Shown here piece after piece: positions 15,778 to 25,263 of a stretch of DNA of 64,000 bases. The number at the start of each line of letters is the position of its first letter. The first letter of the stretch is position 1. Below the pieces are notes generated by a model. It ran no database searches. It was not told where the DNA came from and saw only the letters and a list, made by a program, of their open reading frames with translations. Where the stretch lies: NCBI GenBank assembly GCA_026929865.2, contig CM049400.1, positions 14,913,001 to 14,977,000 of the forward strand. Reading direction: 5' to 3'. Made by a program: the position numbers and the translations under genes. The stretch is from Hyperoplus lanceolatus. Lineage: Eukaryota > Chordata > Actinopteri > Uranoscopiformes > Ammodytidae.

Positions 15778-15954
15778 ATTGCCGTGGTTGATGAAACCGT
15801 GTTCCTTTGCGATTCGATCAGCCTCCTCCGGCCCCCCATCTATCTGGACAGCCCAGGTGTTGGTGTAGACCTCTGCAGCGTCAATCCACTTCACCTCTGC
15901 TGTCAGGAGGACAAGGATTGTCCACAAGTGCAGCAGGGCCACCCTGGCATCCAT
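15778..15954 (-). CDS. furin: furin-type proprotein convertase, first coding exon (partial)
   Basis: Furin is a calcium-dependent subtilisin-like protease of the trans-Golgi and endosomes that cleaves precursors after multibasic sites. This exon encodes 59 residues: a signal peptide with hydrophobic core LLHLWTILVLLTA (about residues 7-19) and the start of the inhibitory prodomain, with YTNTWAVQIDGG and HGFINHGN. TNTWAV and GGPEEA favour furin over PCSK5 or PCSK6, which read TNHWAV (family knowledge). It ends after AAT, directly followed by a consensus donor GTAAGT on the minus strand, phase 0. The 5'UTR part of the exon runs up to 16063, preceded by an acceptor (CTTATCCTTAG), so at least one non-coding exon lies further right. 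The catalytic domain exons must lie left of the window. Fish can have two furin paralogues and I cannot say which this is. Confidence 0.85.
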
Positions 15955-16063
15955 GAAAAGGAGAAGAGCACTTCACAGGGGTAGTATATCCGTCCCGTCT
16001 GTCTGCTTCCCCCAGGCAGAGTGGAGGCTGCTCTACCCTTCAGCAGCAAAGGAGAACCGGGGC
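15955..16063 (-). other. furin: 5'UTR portion of the furin first coding exon
   Basis: On the minus strand a pyrimidine-rich acceptor TCTTATCCTTAG ends at 16064, followed by 109 bases of untranslated leader before the ATG at 15954. This shows that the transcript starts upstream (to the right) of this exon. Confidence 0.6.
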
Positions 16064-16246
16064 CTAAGGATAAGAGGACAGAGACAGCTGTTAACACAAA
16101 CATGGCCCTTCTTAACTGGGTCACTATTGGGCCGCCGGAATTACCTACTGCACAAAAAAAAGCGTTCGGAAAAGAAATTCAGGCAAAAAAATAGACGACT
16201 CAGCCACAGCCCTTATCTGTGCATTATACTTAGCTCACTGTGTCAA

Positions 16247-16624
16247 CCATAGACATTATAAAGGATAGACGCCGCATTGGGCGTTGAGCGCGAGAAATGC
16301 GGGCGCCATCTTGGACCGGTCACACGTTCCACTCAGTGTAGTCTGTTTGGCAGGTGGAATGAACTGTCAGCGCATGTAATTAATCATATCTCATTAAATA
16401 CCAAACTGATTTTCACGCGGTTTTCTTTGCTGCAAAGATCATACATGTAGCTAAGATACAGGGCACAAGTTTCGACGTGTTTTAATATTCATAGTGGGCT
16501 TAACAGTCATAGAAGATTCTGATATGATATAATAACCAGACGTCACACACTTTGTCCGGGAGGAGATTAAGCACCAATAGGCAGTAGCGGCCAACGCGGC
16601 GTCTATCCTTTATAATGTCTATGG
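16247..16624. mobile_element. MITE, 378 bases, CpG-rich
   Basis: Termini CCATAGACATTATAAAGGAT at 16247 and its exact inverse ending at 16624 continue as inverted repeats into GCGGCGTC. The flanks share TGTCAA (16241-16246 and 16625-16630), a 6-base duplication. There is no coding capacity. The superfamily is not determined. Confidence 0.75.
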
Positions 16625-16632
16625 TGTCAACT

Positions 16633-16635
<3 letters not shown>

Positions 16636-16692
<57 letters not shown>
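16636..16692. repeat. (GA)n microsatellite
   Basis: GA dinucleotide run with one GATA interruption, directly beside the right end of the MITE at 16247-16624. Confidence 0.95.
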
Positions 16693-17481
16693 AAAAACTT
16701 TTTCATGTGCAATGCATGAATATTAGGTCAAAACAGGTGTGGGGTATTTTAGACCTGAGACGGTAATGTACGATAATGATATTCAGCAAGCATGTTGTTG
16801 CAATACAGGACGAGCACAGGGCAAATGGGCAAACCAGTACACAGCTAGTTGTGTAAACCAGACAATCTACTTCTTATTAGGCCTGAGTAGGTACTGTACC
16901 ACATATTCATTCTAAATGAACAGTAAAATAAGAAGCGCGACAAAATAGGACTGTAATTTGAGCAGATGATCAAACGGAAAAGATTTTCCAGACTGGGACT
17001 GTGTGCTTTTGATTTGAAAGCTCTTTGAGTCGTAGGAAAGGGGCCCTTAAGTCACACATAAAAAGGAAAGCTTTGCGGTAAGTTAACTGAAGAAAAAAGA
17101 TAAAGTGTCGCAGTGCACTAGTGGTGCAAAGTACATCAGTGTTTCCTTAGAAAATTGAAGAGTACGGGAGGCGATGCAGGTGTTAATGCCTTCCCAGTCC
17201 CACTGCTGATCCCACCAACGTGGCATCAGTGTCATTCAGTGAGTCGATCGCTGCCACGCCATGTACTGATGTGAAAAGAAATAGGAGCAACTTTAGGCGA
17301 CTAACCTTAGCCGAATTGAATTGAACAAATTTAAGCCTGTTGTGTTCATATGACTTCTGACGGTTTTTCTGCGAGGGTTTACAAATTCAAAGAATTTCAA
17401 AAATAAATTGTTTTTTGTCTTAGAAAGAAAAAAGCAGGATGGGAGAAAAGAGCTGAGGCTGGGCCCATGGACTGGTTGCTT
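16693..17481. other. non-coding stretch, no gene seen
   Basis: Mixed-composition sequence without recognised exon or repeat ends. It is presumably within the furin 5' intron. Confidence 0.4.
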
Positions 17482-17707
17482 TACACCGTGTTCCAAATTA
17501 TTATGCAAATTGCATTGAAGTGTCATAAACATTGAATTTTTTGATTTTCAATACAACTTATGTATGATATTGTGTCTCAGGGCACCTTGGATCATTGAGA
17601 TCAATCTCAGACACCTGTGATAATTAGTTCTCTGGGTGATCCCAATCAAAGGAAATCTACTTAAGAAGGACGTTCCACATTATTAAGCAGGCCACATTTC
17701 AAGCACT

Positions 17708-18710
17708 ATGGGAAAGAAATAGGATCTCTCTGCTGCCGAAAAGCGTCAAATAGTGCAATACCTTGGACAAGGTATGACAACAATAGATATTTCAAAGAAA
17801 CTGAAGCGTGATCATCGTACTGTGAAGAGATTTGTGGCTGATTCAGAGCACAGACGGGTTTGTGCAGATAAAGGCACAATGAAGAAGATTTCTCCCAGAC
17901 AAATTCATTGGATAAAGAGAGCAGCTGCTAAAATGCCGTTACGAGCAGCAGACAGGTATTTGCCGCTGGTGCCTCTGGAGTCCCGCGAACCTCAAGGTGT
18001 AGAATCCTCCAGAGTTTTGCAGTTGTGCATACACCTATTATTCGGCCACCCCTAAACAATGCTCACAAGCAGAAACGGTTGCAGTGGGCTCAGAAATACA
18101 TGAAGACTAATTTTCAAACAGTCTTGTTTACTGAGTAGTGCCGTGCAACCCTGGATGGTTCAGATGGATGGAGTAGTGGATGGTTGGTGAATGGCCACCA
18201 TGTCCCAACAAGGCTGCGACGTCAGCAAGGAGGTGGTGGAGTAATGTTTTGGGCCGGAATCATGGGGAGAGAGCTGGTTGGCACCTTTAGGGTCCCTGAC
18301 GGTGTGAAAATGACCTCTGCAAAGTATGTTGAGTTTCTGACTCACCACTTTTATCTGTGGTAGAAAAAGAAGAACCGTGCCTTCCATAGTAAAATCATCT
18401 TCATGCATGATAATGCACCATCTCATGCTGCAAAGAATACCTCTGTGTCATTGGCTGCTATGGGCATAAAAGGAGAGAACCTCATGTTGTGGCCCCCATC
18501 TTCCCCTGACCTCAACTCTATTGAGAACCTTTGGAGCATCCTCAAGCAAAAGATCTATGAGGTTGGGAGGCAGTTCACATCAATACAGTAGCTATGGGAG
18601 GCTATTTAGACATCCTGAAAAGATATTCAAGCAGAAACTCTCCAAAAACTCACAAGTTCAATGGATGCAAGAATTGTGAAGGTGCTATCAAAGAAGGGGT
18701 CCTATGTAAC
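17708..18710 (+). pseudogene. Tc1-family transposase, broken
   Basis: A DDE transposase that would cut and paste its own element. The N-terminal helix-turn-helix is clear (QYLGQGMTTIDISKKLKRDH, then RTVKRFVADSE). Later blocks are GGGVMFWAGI, the second catalytic aspartate in MHDNAPSHAA and the third acidic residue in PDLNSIENLWSILK. It is dead: an in-frame stop follows four codons after the ATG (17720), another interrupts the first catalytic block at about 18136 where an Asp is expected, and more stops and frameshifts follow (for example 18361, 18590, 18609). The order of blocks and length match the family. No intact copy is in the window. Confidence 0.85.
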
Positions 18711-19015
18711 TTGGCCTGTCTAGATGTTTTTGATTGAAATAGCTTTTGATTTCACAAAATATGACCTTCACATTCTGCAAATTCAACAAATGGCCATTTT
18801 TAGTTCTTTACAAACTATAAAATGTTTTGAAACTCTGTTTAATAATAATTTGGAAGAGTGCATTTTGAGTTTTTAATTTAAAAAAAAATACTGTTATCAT
18901 TGAGAGCTTTGTTCAATAAAATGTGAATCATACTTTAACGGTTGATGACTTAAATTATACTGACTGTCATTTGCATTGGCTATTTAGGAAAATTGGAGAA
19001 AGATATAATTTGCAT

Positions 19016-20186
19016 CAGGGCTGCCAAGTTTCACCAAAAGTTTGGAGTGAGATTGACACTAGCAATAATTTTTGATAGTGTCCTACAAGTTTATATATTG
19101 TTCATAATAAATCAGAAATAAAGACAATTGGAAAATGTGATAAAACATAAAAAATCTTATTAAAATGAACTAATTCATGAATTGCAAAGTCGTAGGACAG
19201 ATTTTAATTAAACTTTGGGTGTGGACACATTATAAGTGGTGGTCTGGGGTTCCCCCCAGACAATTTTGAGTATTAAACATTTAATTTCCTGCATTCTGGT
19301 GAATTTTTATGAAGCAATGTGTGCCTTTTCTGCATTCATTTTTATGTAAAGTAAAAGAGAACATTCACGGTTTCGCTGACACAAGTTATTGAATAGCCTA
19401 CAATGCATGTGTAGTGCTTTCAAATATCTCCTGTAGCCTATTGTTAAAACATTTGGTTAAACTGTCATAAAGGTAATTATTCTATATCATGTCTACTATT
19501 GAGTATGGTATTTTACTAGCAGCATTAGGCTTTATTCAAAGAAAAAAAAATAGGGAACAGTTCAACACCAATGCAAACTAATAGGCTAAAATAAAACCTC
19601 TGGGTTACTTGGTCCCTCCTCTTAGGCTACCTTGATTTGCGTTATGAAAAGTGCCATACATGTGCAATACATAGGCTACAGTTCATTACACAGAAGAATA
19701 AAAGCATTTTTATTGGTGGATGAGCCATTTGTTACTTTGCAAACCTAATTGTCAAACTAAATTACCAAAAAACATACAAAACGATCCAAAGATCTTCTGA
19801 ATTTACTTGAGTGAAATTGAAGGGTTAATATGTTTGATGCATGCGCGCTCACCGGCCAGTGGGGACACAATTCTTATCAGCGGTAACTTGGCACGCTATC
19901 AACACACACCTCGGAAGAGAAGGTATAGGTAGGGGGCTCGCCTCCCGCTTCGAATGCACAGTGCACATCAAAACATAATGTTAATGCGCGTTCAGAAAGA
20001 GGAAGTCACGGCACTCATGTCTGTTAGCTTTTCAATATAAGAATTTGAAAATAAAAGTCCGGCAAAACAAATGTTATTTTGGGGATTAATTTCTCCACGT
20101 GAGAAATTTGAGGTGTGGCGTGTGAGAGTGTGAACGGGTTGATTTGCGTGTGTCTCACGGCCAAATAGTGAGACTTGGAAGCTATG
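19016..20186. mobile_element. hAT element inserted in the right end of the Tc1 element
   Basis: The left end CAGGGCTGCCAAGTTTCAC at 19016 pairs imperfectly with the right end GTGAGACTTGGAAGCTATG ending 20186. A perfect 8-base duplication ATTTGCAT flanks it (19008-19015 and 20187-20194). The duplicated bases belong to the Tc1 terminal repeat, so the hAT arrived later. No transposase frame is visible. Confidence 0.75.
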
Positions 20187-20215
20187 ATTTGCATAATAAT
20201 TTGGAACACGGTGTA

Positions 20216-20508
20216 GTCATGGGGCGTGACATGATGTTCTAGTTTTTTTCTTCCCTAACCTGACAATTATGGTATATCAATCAGTCAGTCCAGACAGAGT
20301 TTCTCCAGCACTAATGATCTAAAGCAAGATAGCTTGACAACTGCTAGCAGTACAGATGGTGACAAAATAAAACAAAAGAACATCAAAATACCTTAATAAG
20401 ATGTTGGGCAACTAAAGGCTGCTCCAACAATTTATTGGGCCTCAGCAAAAGACATGGCAAACACATCCGAACTCTCCCATAGGTTTTACATTTGGTTAAG
20501 AAGATTTG
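20216..20508. other. non-coding stretch, nothing recognised
   Basis: A short spacer between the Tc1 element and the next nest; no motif stands out. Confidence 0.4.
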
Positions 20509-21427
20509 TAGCCTGTAAATCCAGACCCACATCTAGAAAGATGTAGAGTCTGGCGATGAGCAACACCTTCCCAACTCAACGGGTGGCACCAACACTGATG
20601 CATTTCAAATACCACTGCATGCAATTGGATAGCAATGCAGTCGGCAATACAGCAAATTCATTGTTCTTGATAATGAAAGATTTGACTGCCGTTTTCTAAA
20701 TCGTTAAGTGTATCGAGGACAAAGCTGTTTAAAAAAACGTATCTGCATCCATCTTTGTTGTTTACTATCACCACTTTGATGGCGCATGCACAGCACTGTC
20801 ATCATCCGGTTACGGCCGCCCATATCAGATAGTACGATTTGATTGGTAGCTCTGAATTTTCTGATATACACTCAACAAAAATATAAAGGCAACACTTTTG
20901 TTTTTGCTCCCATTTTTCATGAGATGGACTTAAAGATCTAAAATTCATTCCAGATACACAATATTACCATTTCTCTCAAACATTGTTCACAAATCTGTCT
21001 AAATGTGTGATAGTGAGCACTTCTGCTTTGCTGAGATAATCCATCCTCACAGGTGTGCCACATCAAGATGCTGATCTGACATCATGATTAGTGCACAGGT
21101 GTGCCTTAGACTGTCCACAATAAAAGGCCACTCTGAAAAGTGCATTTTTTTTGCTTTATTGGAGGTCTGGGGACTCAGAACCAGTCAGTATCTGGTGTGA
21201 CCACCATTTGCCTCATGCAGTGCAACACATCTTCTTCGCATAGAGTTTATCAGATTGTCAATTGTGGCCTGTGGAATGTTGGTCCACTCCTCTTCAATGG
21301 CTGTGCGAAGTTGCTGGATATTAGTGGGAAGTGGTGCACGCTGTTGTATACGCCGGTCAAGCACATCCCAAACATGCTCAATGGGTGACATGTCCGGTGA
21401 GTATGCTGGCCATGCAAGAACTGGGAC

Positions 21428-22104
21428 CAGGGTGGGAAATTAACTTTTTTGCCCACCTGGTGAACAAAACAGACTGACAGTGCCTCTTGTGTGACCGACT
21501 ATCTAAAACAAAAGACTGTCTCTAATCAAAATAGAAGTAAACTAGATAAAACATTTGATCAGACAGTTAAACTTTCTACATGTTTAATGAACAAAACAAA
21601 AAAAACATTAAAAAACATCTGTAGTGTGAAATAGTTTTCACTCGATGCCTGGAACTCGTACGTGCGTCCTTTAGGCGACAGACACGGTGTGTGTTTAATT
21701 GTGTGTCTATCTTTGTTCCTATCTATAATCGACTTTGATCCGTTGTTATCGTTAGCTTCATGGATGTATTAAGAAGGTTAGCTTCGATGCTCACGGCAAA
21801 TGATTTCCCATGATGCTCTGGGAGAGTCTTGGACCAATCAAAGGTTTGGTTGGTTACGTCATACACCTGTAGACCAATGGGCGGCGGCCACGTTTGTGTG
21901 ACGAAAACTAATGCTCCGAGGCAAAGCCCAAAGCCCGGGAGAGCTTCTATGTTTCTGTACACAGCGCTTGAAACTGTGAACACGTTGTAGTATATTTTGA
22001 AAAAAATCCACCCGCCACTGTGGCGGGTAGACATGGCAAAGTCATCCGCCAATTTGAAAAAATACCCGCCATTGGCGGGTGGCGGGTGCTAATTTCCCAC
22101 CCTG
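21428..22104. mobile_element. non-autonomous hAT inside the Tc1/mariner transposase
   Basis: CAGGGTGGGAAATTAA at 21428 is inverted at the right end (TAATTTCCCACCCTG, ending 22104). A perfect 8-base duplication ACTGGGAC flanks it (21420-21427 and 22105-22112). It is 677 bases, has no transposase, and contains short repeats of GGCGGGT near its right end. Confidence 0.88.
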
Positions 22105-22722
22105 ACTGGGACATTTTCATCTTCCAAGAATTGTGTACAGATCCTTGCAACATGGGGCCGTGCATTATCTTGCTGAAACGTGAGGTGATGTTCATGGATG
22201 TATGGCACAACAATGGGCCTCAGGATCTCAACACAGTATCTCTGTGCACTCAAAATGCCATCAATAAAATGCACCTGTGTTCTTCGTCCATAACAGATGC
22301 CTGCCCATACCATAACCCCACCACCACCATGGGCCACTCGATCCACAACATTGACATCAGCAAAGCGCTCACCCACACGACGCCACACACGCTGTCTGCC
22401 ATCTGCCCTGAACAATGTAAACCGAGATTCATCCGTGAAGAGAACACCTCTCCAACGTGCCAGACGCCATCGAATGTGAGCATTTGCCCACTCAAGTCTG
22501 TTACGGCGACGAGCTGGAGTCAGGTCAAGACCCCGATTAGGACGACGAGCATGCAGTTGAGCTTCCCTGAGAAGGTTTCTGACAGTTTGTGCAGAAATTA
22601 TGCAAACCAATTGTTTCAGCAGCTGTCTCAGTGGCTGGTCTCAGACGATCTTGGAGGTGAACCTGCTGGATTTGGAGGTCCTGGGCTGGTGTGGTTACAC
22701 GTGGTCTGCGGTTGTAGTAGTA

Positions 22723-23345
22723 GTAGTAGTAAAAATATTTATTTCGGTCCATCAAAGCACATCACATGCGATCAATAAAAAAAATAAAAAATAAAAAAAT
22801 AATGGCCGAAAAGGTCTAGGCTGAAGCCGAGGCTTATTATGCCGACCCTTTTTACAATAATAGTAAGTTCATTATTAACACCTTCATTTACCATTATTAA
22901 TTACATATATAAAAGAAAAATACATATACTGTATATATACTATATATATATATATTTTTTTTTTAACGTTTACAAATATATAACTCTCTGCAAATACATA
23001 ATATAATATAATACAATACAACAAGATACAATATGACATAATACAATATAACATAATATAATACTATAAATATAATACACTAAAAATATAATATATATAT
23101 TCATATTTTAACCTCTAAAATATATCATTTTCTACGCTTACACAACATAGCATAACATAACAGAACATAATATAATATAATAAGATACAATATAACATAA
23201 TACAATCTAACATAAGATGACAATATTATAAATATACCATAAATATACCATAAATATGAATATAATATACTATAAACATTATTTACCATGAATACAACAT
23301 AAGATAAGATAACATAATATAACACAACACATAATACAATATAAT
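22723..23345. repeat. LINE-tail-like and AT-rich low-complexity insertion
   Basis: This splits the transposase between GTCTGCGGTTG and AGGCCGGTTGG. It begins with a TAG trinucleotide run, then ATTTATTTCGGTCCATCAAA and a GCCGAAAAGGTCTAGGCTGAAGC stretch of a kind found at 3' ends of fish non-LTR elements (recollection, not checked). It continues as about 400 bases of ATA/ACAATATAAT-type low complexity. The exact class and boundaries are uncertain. Confidence 0.5.
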
Positions 23346-23933
23346 AACCGAGGCCGGTTGGACGTACTGCCATATTCTCTGAAACGCCTGTGGAGACGGC
23401 TTATGGTGGAGAAATGAACATTCAATGCACGAGCAACAGATCTGGTTGACATTCCTGCAGGCAGCATGCCAATTGCACGCTCCCTCAATGCTTGTGGCAT
23501 CTGTGGCATTTTGCTGTGAGACAAAACTGCACATTTCAGGGTGGCCTTTTATTGTGGACAGTCTAAGGCACACCTGTGCACTAATCATGATGTCAGATCA
23601 GCATCTTGATGTGGCACACCTGTGAGGTGAGATGGATTATCTCAGCAAAGCAGAAGTGCTCACTATCACACATTTAGACAGATTTGTGAACAATGTTTGA
23701 GAGAAATGGTAATATTGTGTATCTGGAATGAATTTTAGATCTTTAAGTCCATCTCATGAAAAATGGGAGCAAAAACAAAAGTGTTGCGTTTATATTTTTG
23801 TTGAGTGTAGTTAATGAGCTCCATTGGTTCGTGCCCAGACCAGTAAGCTGAACACATTTAAATTTGCCAGAGGCTGGTCTGGATTTCAAGGCTAGAATAT
23901 TTGAGGATGGATGGCAAAACCCCCAATGGTGTA

Positions 23934-25263
23934 TAGGGCTGCAACTAGGGCTGGGCGATATGGACCAAATCTTATATCACGATATAGGTAATTTTATATC
24001 ACGATATGGATATATATCACGATATAGTATTTTTCCTTAAAATTCAATGCATTACAATAACCGTACTGAACTTTTATCACATTAGATTATTTTCATCTTT
24101 TGCTTGGAACTTAAATTTCCATACAAAATACCACACCAGCCTGGCTTTAGTCAGTCAGCGCAAAATAAAAATGACAGCATCAACCAAAGAGCCTACATTT
24201 TCCTATTGATAGTAGCCTACATCAAAATAATCAAAATAAAGACTTGAATTTTCCTGCAGTATTTGCTCATCTTCATTTAAAAAAGCTGTCAAAATTAACT
24301 AATGAGCAAATGTCTGGTAATACTTTAACTCCAGCTTCAACACAAATAATATTTTCAAGTTTGACATGTTTTAAAGTTACATAAAACCAGCCTTGCTGGC
24401 TGTCTCCAACAATAACAGCACGGGGGTGAAACCCCGAGTAGGCTAAATATGTCATTATTAGCCAGCTAGCTCACGAGAGCTAACCCATGTAATTTGCGGC
24501 TTATAACAAGCCAACTCTGCGTCACGGCAACAGCACTCTGAAGCAGCAAGCAAGTTTCCTTTGCCTGATGACATTTTTGACTGTTAAAACCAGCTGCTCT
24601 GCCACCGTGACACGGAGTTGGTTTAACTGTAAAGTGACGGCGCACCGGAGCTAGACAGCTAGAGCAACAGATGAGGCTTCTTCTGTTGCAGGTTGAGAAG
24701 CTGTATTGCAGCCCAGAACTCTGCTGCAGAGCCCCCGTGTGGCGCGGCGGTGTAACTGCAGTGTAACTGTAGGGACTCGGAGGGACAGCTGCCTCCCGCT
24801 CCATCTATGCTCCCGCCACATGAACTTTTTTTCTCTGCGATATAAACGGTATGGCAAAATCTCTCCCGGTAGACACTTTCATATCGTCCACGATATGATA
24901 TCGTCATATCGCCCAGCCCTAGCTGCAACTAATGATTATTTTGATAATCGATTAATCTGTCGATTATTTTCTCGTTTAAGCGATTATTAATCGATTAGTG
25001 TTTTGGTCCGTAAAATGTCAGAAAATGGTGAAAATTTTTGATAAATTTTCCAAAACCCTTGTTGACCTCAAATGAATTGTTAAGTCCAAAACACACAGAT
25101 ATTTCAGTTTACTGTCATAATAGGATTAAAGAAACCAGAAAATATTCATACTTGAGAAGCTGAAATCAGAGAATTTGGAACGATTAATCGATTATCAAAA
25201 TAGTTGGCGATTATTTTAATAATCGATTAATAATCGATTCATCGATTAATCGTTGCAGCTCTA
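23934..25263. mobile_element. hAT-type MITE, host of a second hAT
   Basis: TAGGGCTGCAAC at 23934 pairs with GTTGCAGCTCTA ending 25263. A perfect 8-base duplication ATGGTGTA flanks it (23926-23933 and 25264-25271). Its own sequence shows the repeated GATTATTTT/AATCGATTAA pattern near both ends. The segment 23946-24921 is a later insertion just 12 bases inside the left end. Confidence 0.85.
23946..24921. mobile_element. hAT element with TAGGGCTGGGCGATAT termini, nested
   Basis: The 16-base terminus TAGGGCTGGGCGATAT at 23946 is exactly inverted at the right end (24906-24921). A perfect 8-base duplication GCTGCAAC (23938-23945 and 24922-24929) lies within the end of the host MITE. CACGATAT repeats occur near both ends. 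There is no transposase. Confidence 0.9.

Larger units (their letters stand above)
17484..20213 (+). mobile_element. Tc1-like transposon with perfect 27-base ends, interrupted by a hAT
   Basis: A 27-base terminal repeat starting CACCGTGTTCCAAATTATTA at 17484 is exactly inverted at the right end (20187-20213). Both ends are flanked by TA (17482-17483 and 20214-20215), the Tc1/mariner target duplication. It carries a decayed transposase at 17708-18710. Without the 1.18 kb hAT insertion near its right end (19016-20186 plus duplication) the element is about 1.55 kb, a normal Tc1 length. Confidence 0.85.
21140..23524 (-). pseudogene. Tc1/mariner transposase, split by two insertions and a frameshift
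   Basis: Read on the minus strand: start and helix-turn-helix at 23524-23350 (ALRERAIGMLPAGMSTRSVA), then an insertion, then DLQIQQVHLQDRLRPATETA at 22690-22620, a frameshift near 22595, then the catalytic region 22610-22105 with the first Asp in LFTDESRF and the second in FQQDNARPH. A hAT insertion follows, and the third acidic residue is in MSPIEHVWDVLDRRI at 21391. The frame resumes across the hAT site once one target duplication is discounted. All three acidic residues are present although the gene is broken. Confidence 0.88.
20869..23807 (-). mobile_element. Tc1/mariner transposon with about 260-base terminal repeats
   Basis: The ends CACTCAACAAAAATATAAA (20869) and the inverse (ending 23807) are flanked by TA. 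The inverted repeats run about 260 bases at very high identity, from the termini through a shared TGCTTTGCTGAGATAATCCA block to CCACAATAAAAGGCCAC, which suggests fairly recent activity. The transposase lies on the minus strand between them and is interrupted by two later insertions (21428-22104 and about 22723-23345). Confidence 0.9.
20509..23894. mobile_element. element with TAGCCT termini and 9-base target duplication, host of a Tc1/mariner insertion
   Basis: The left end TAGCCTGTAAATCCAGACC at 20509 and the reverse complement of the right end at 23894 (TAGCCTTGAAATCCAGACC) are near-identical. Flanks GAAGATTTG (20500-20508) and GAATATTTG (23895-23903) are a 9-base duplication with one mismatch. 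The element proper is only about 450 bases; the middle, 20869-23807, is a later Tc1/mariner insertion. Ends and duplication length resemble the element at 48477-49075. A 9-base duplication would fit Mutator- or Merlin-like families, but there is no transposase to confirm. Confidence 0.6.

Noticed and set aside
22020..22778. A 252-codon plus-strand open frame
   Set aside because: It is the antisense of the Tc1/mariner transposase and part of the hAT insertion; the minus strand encodes the conserved blocks.
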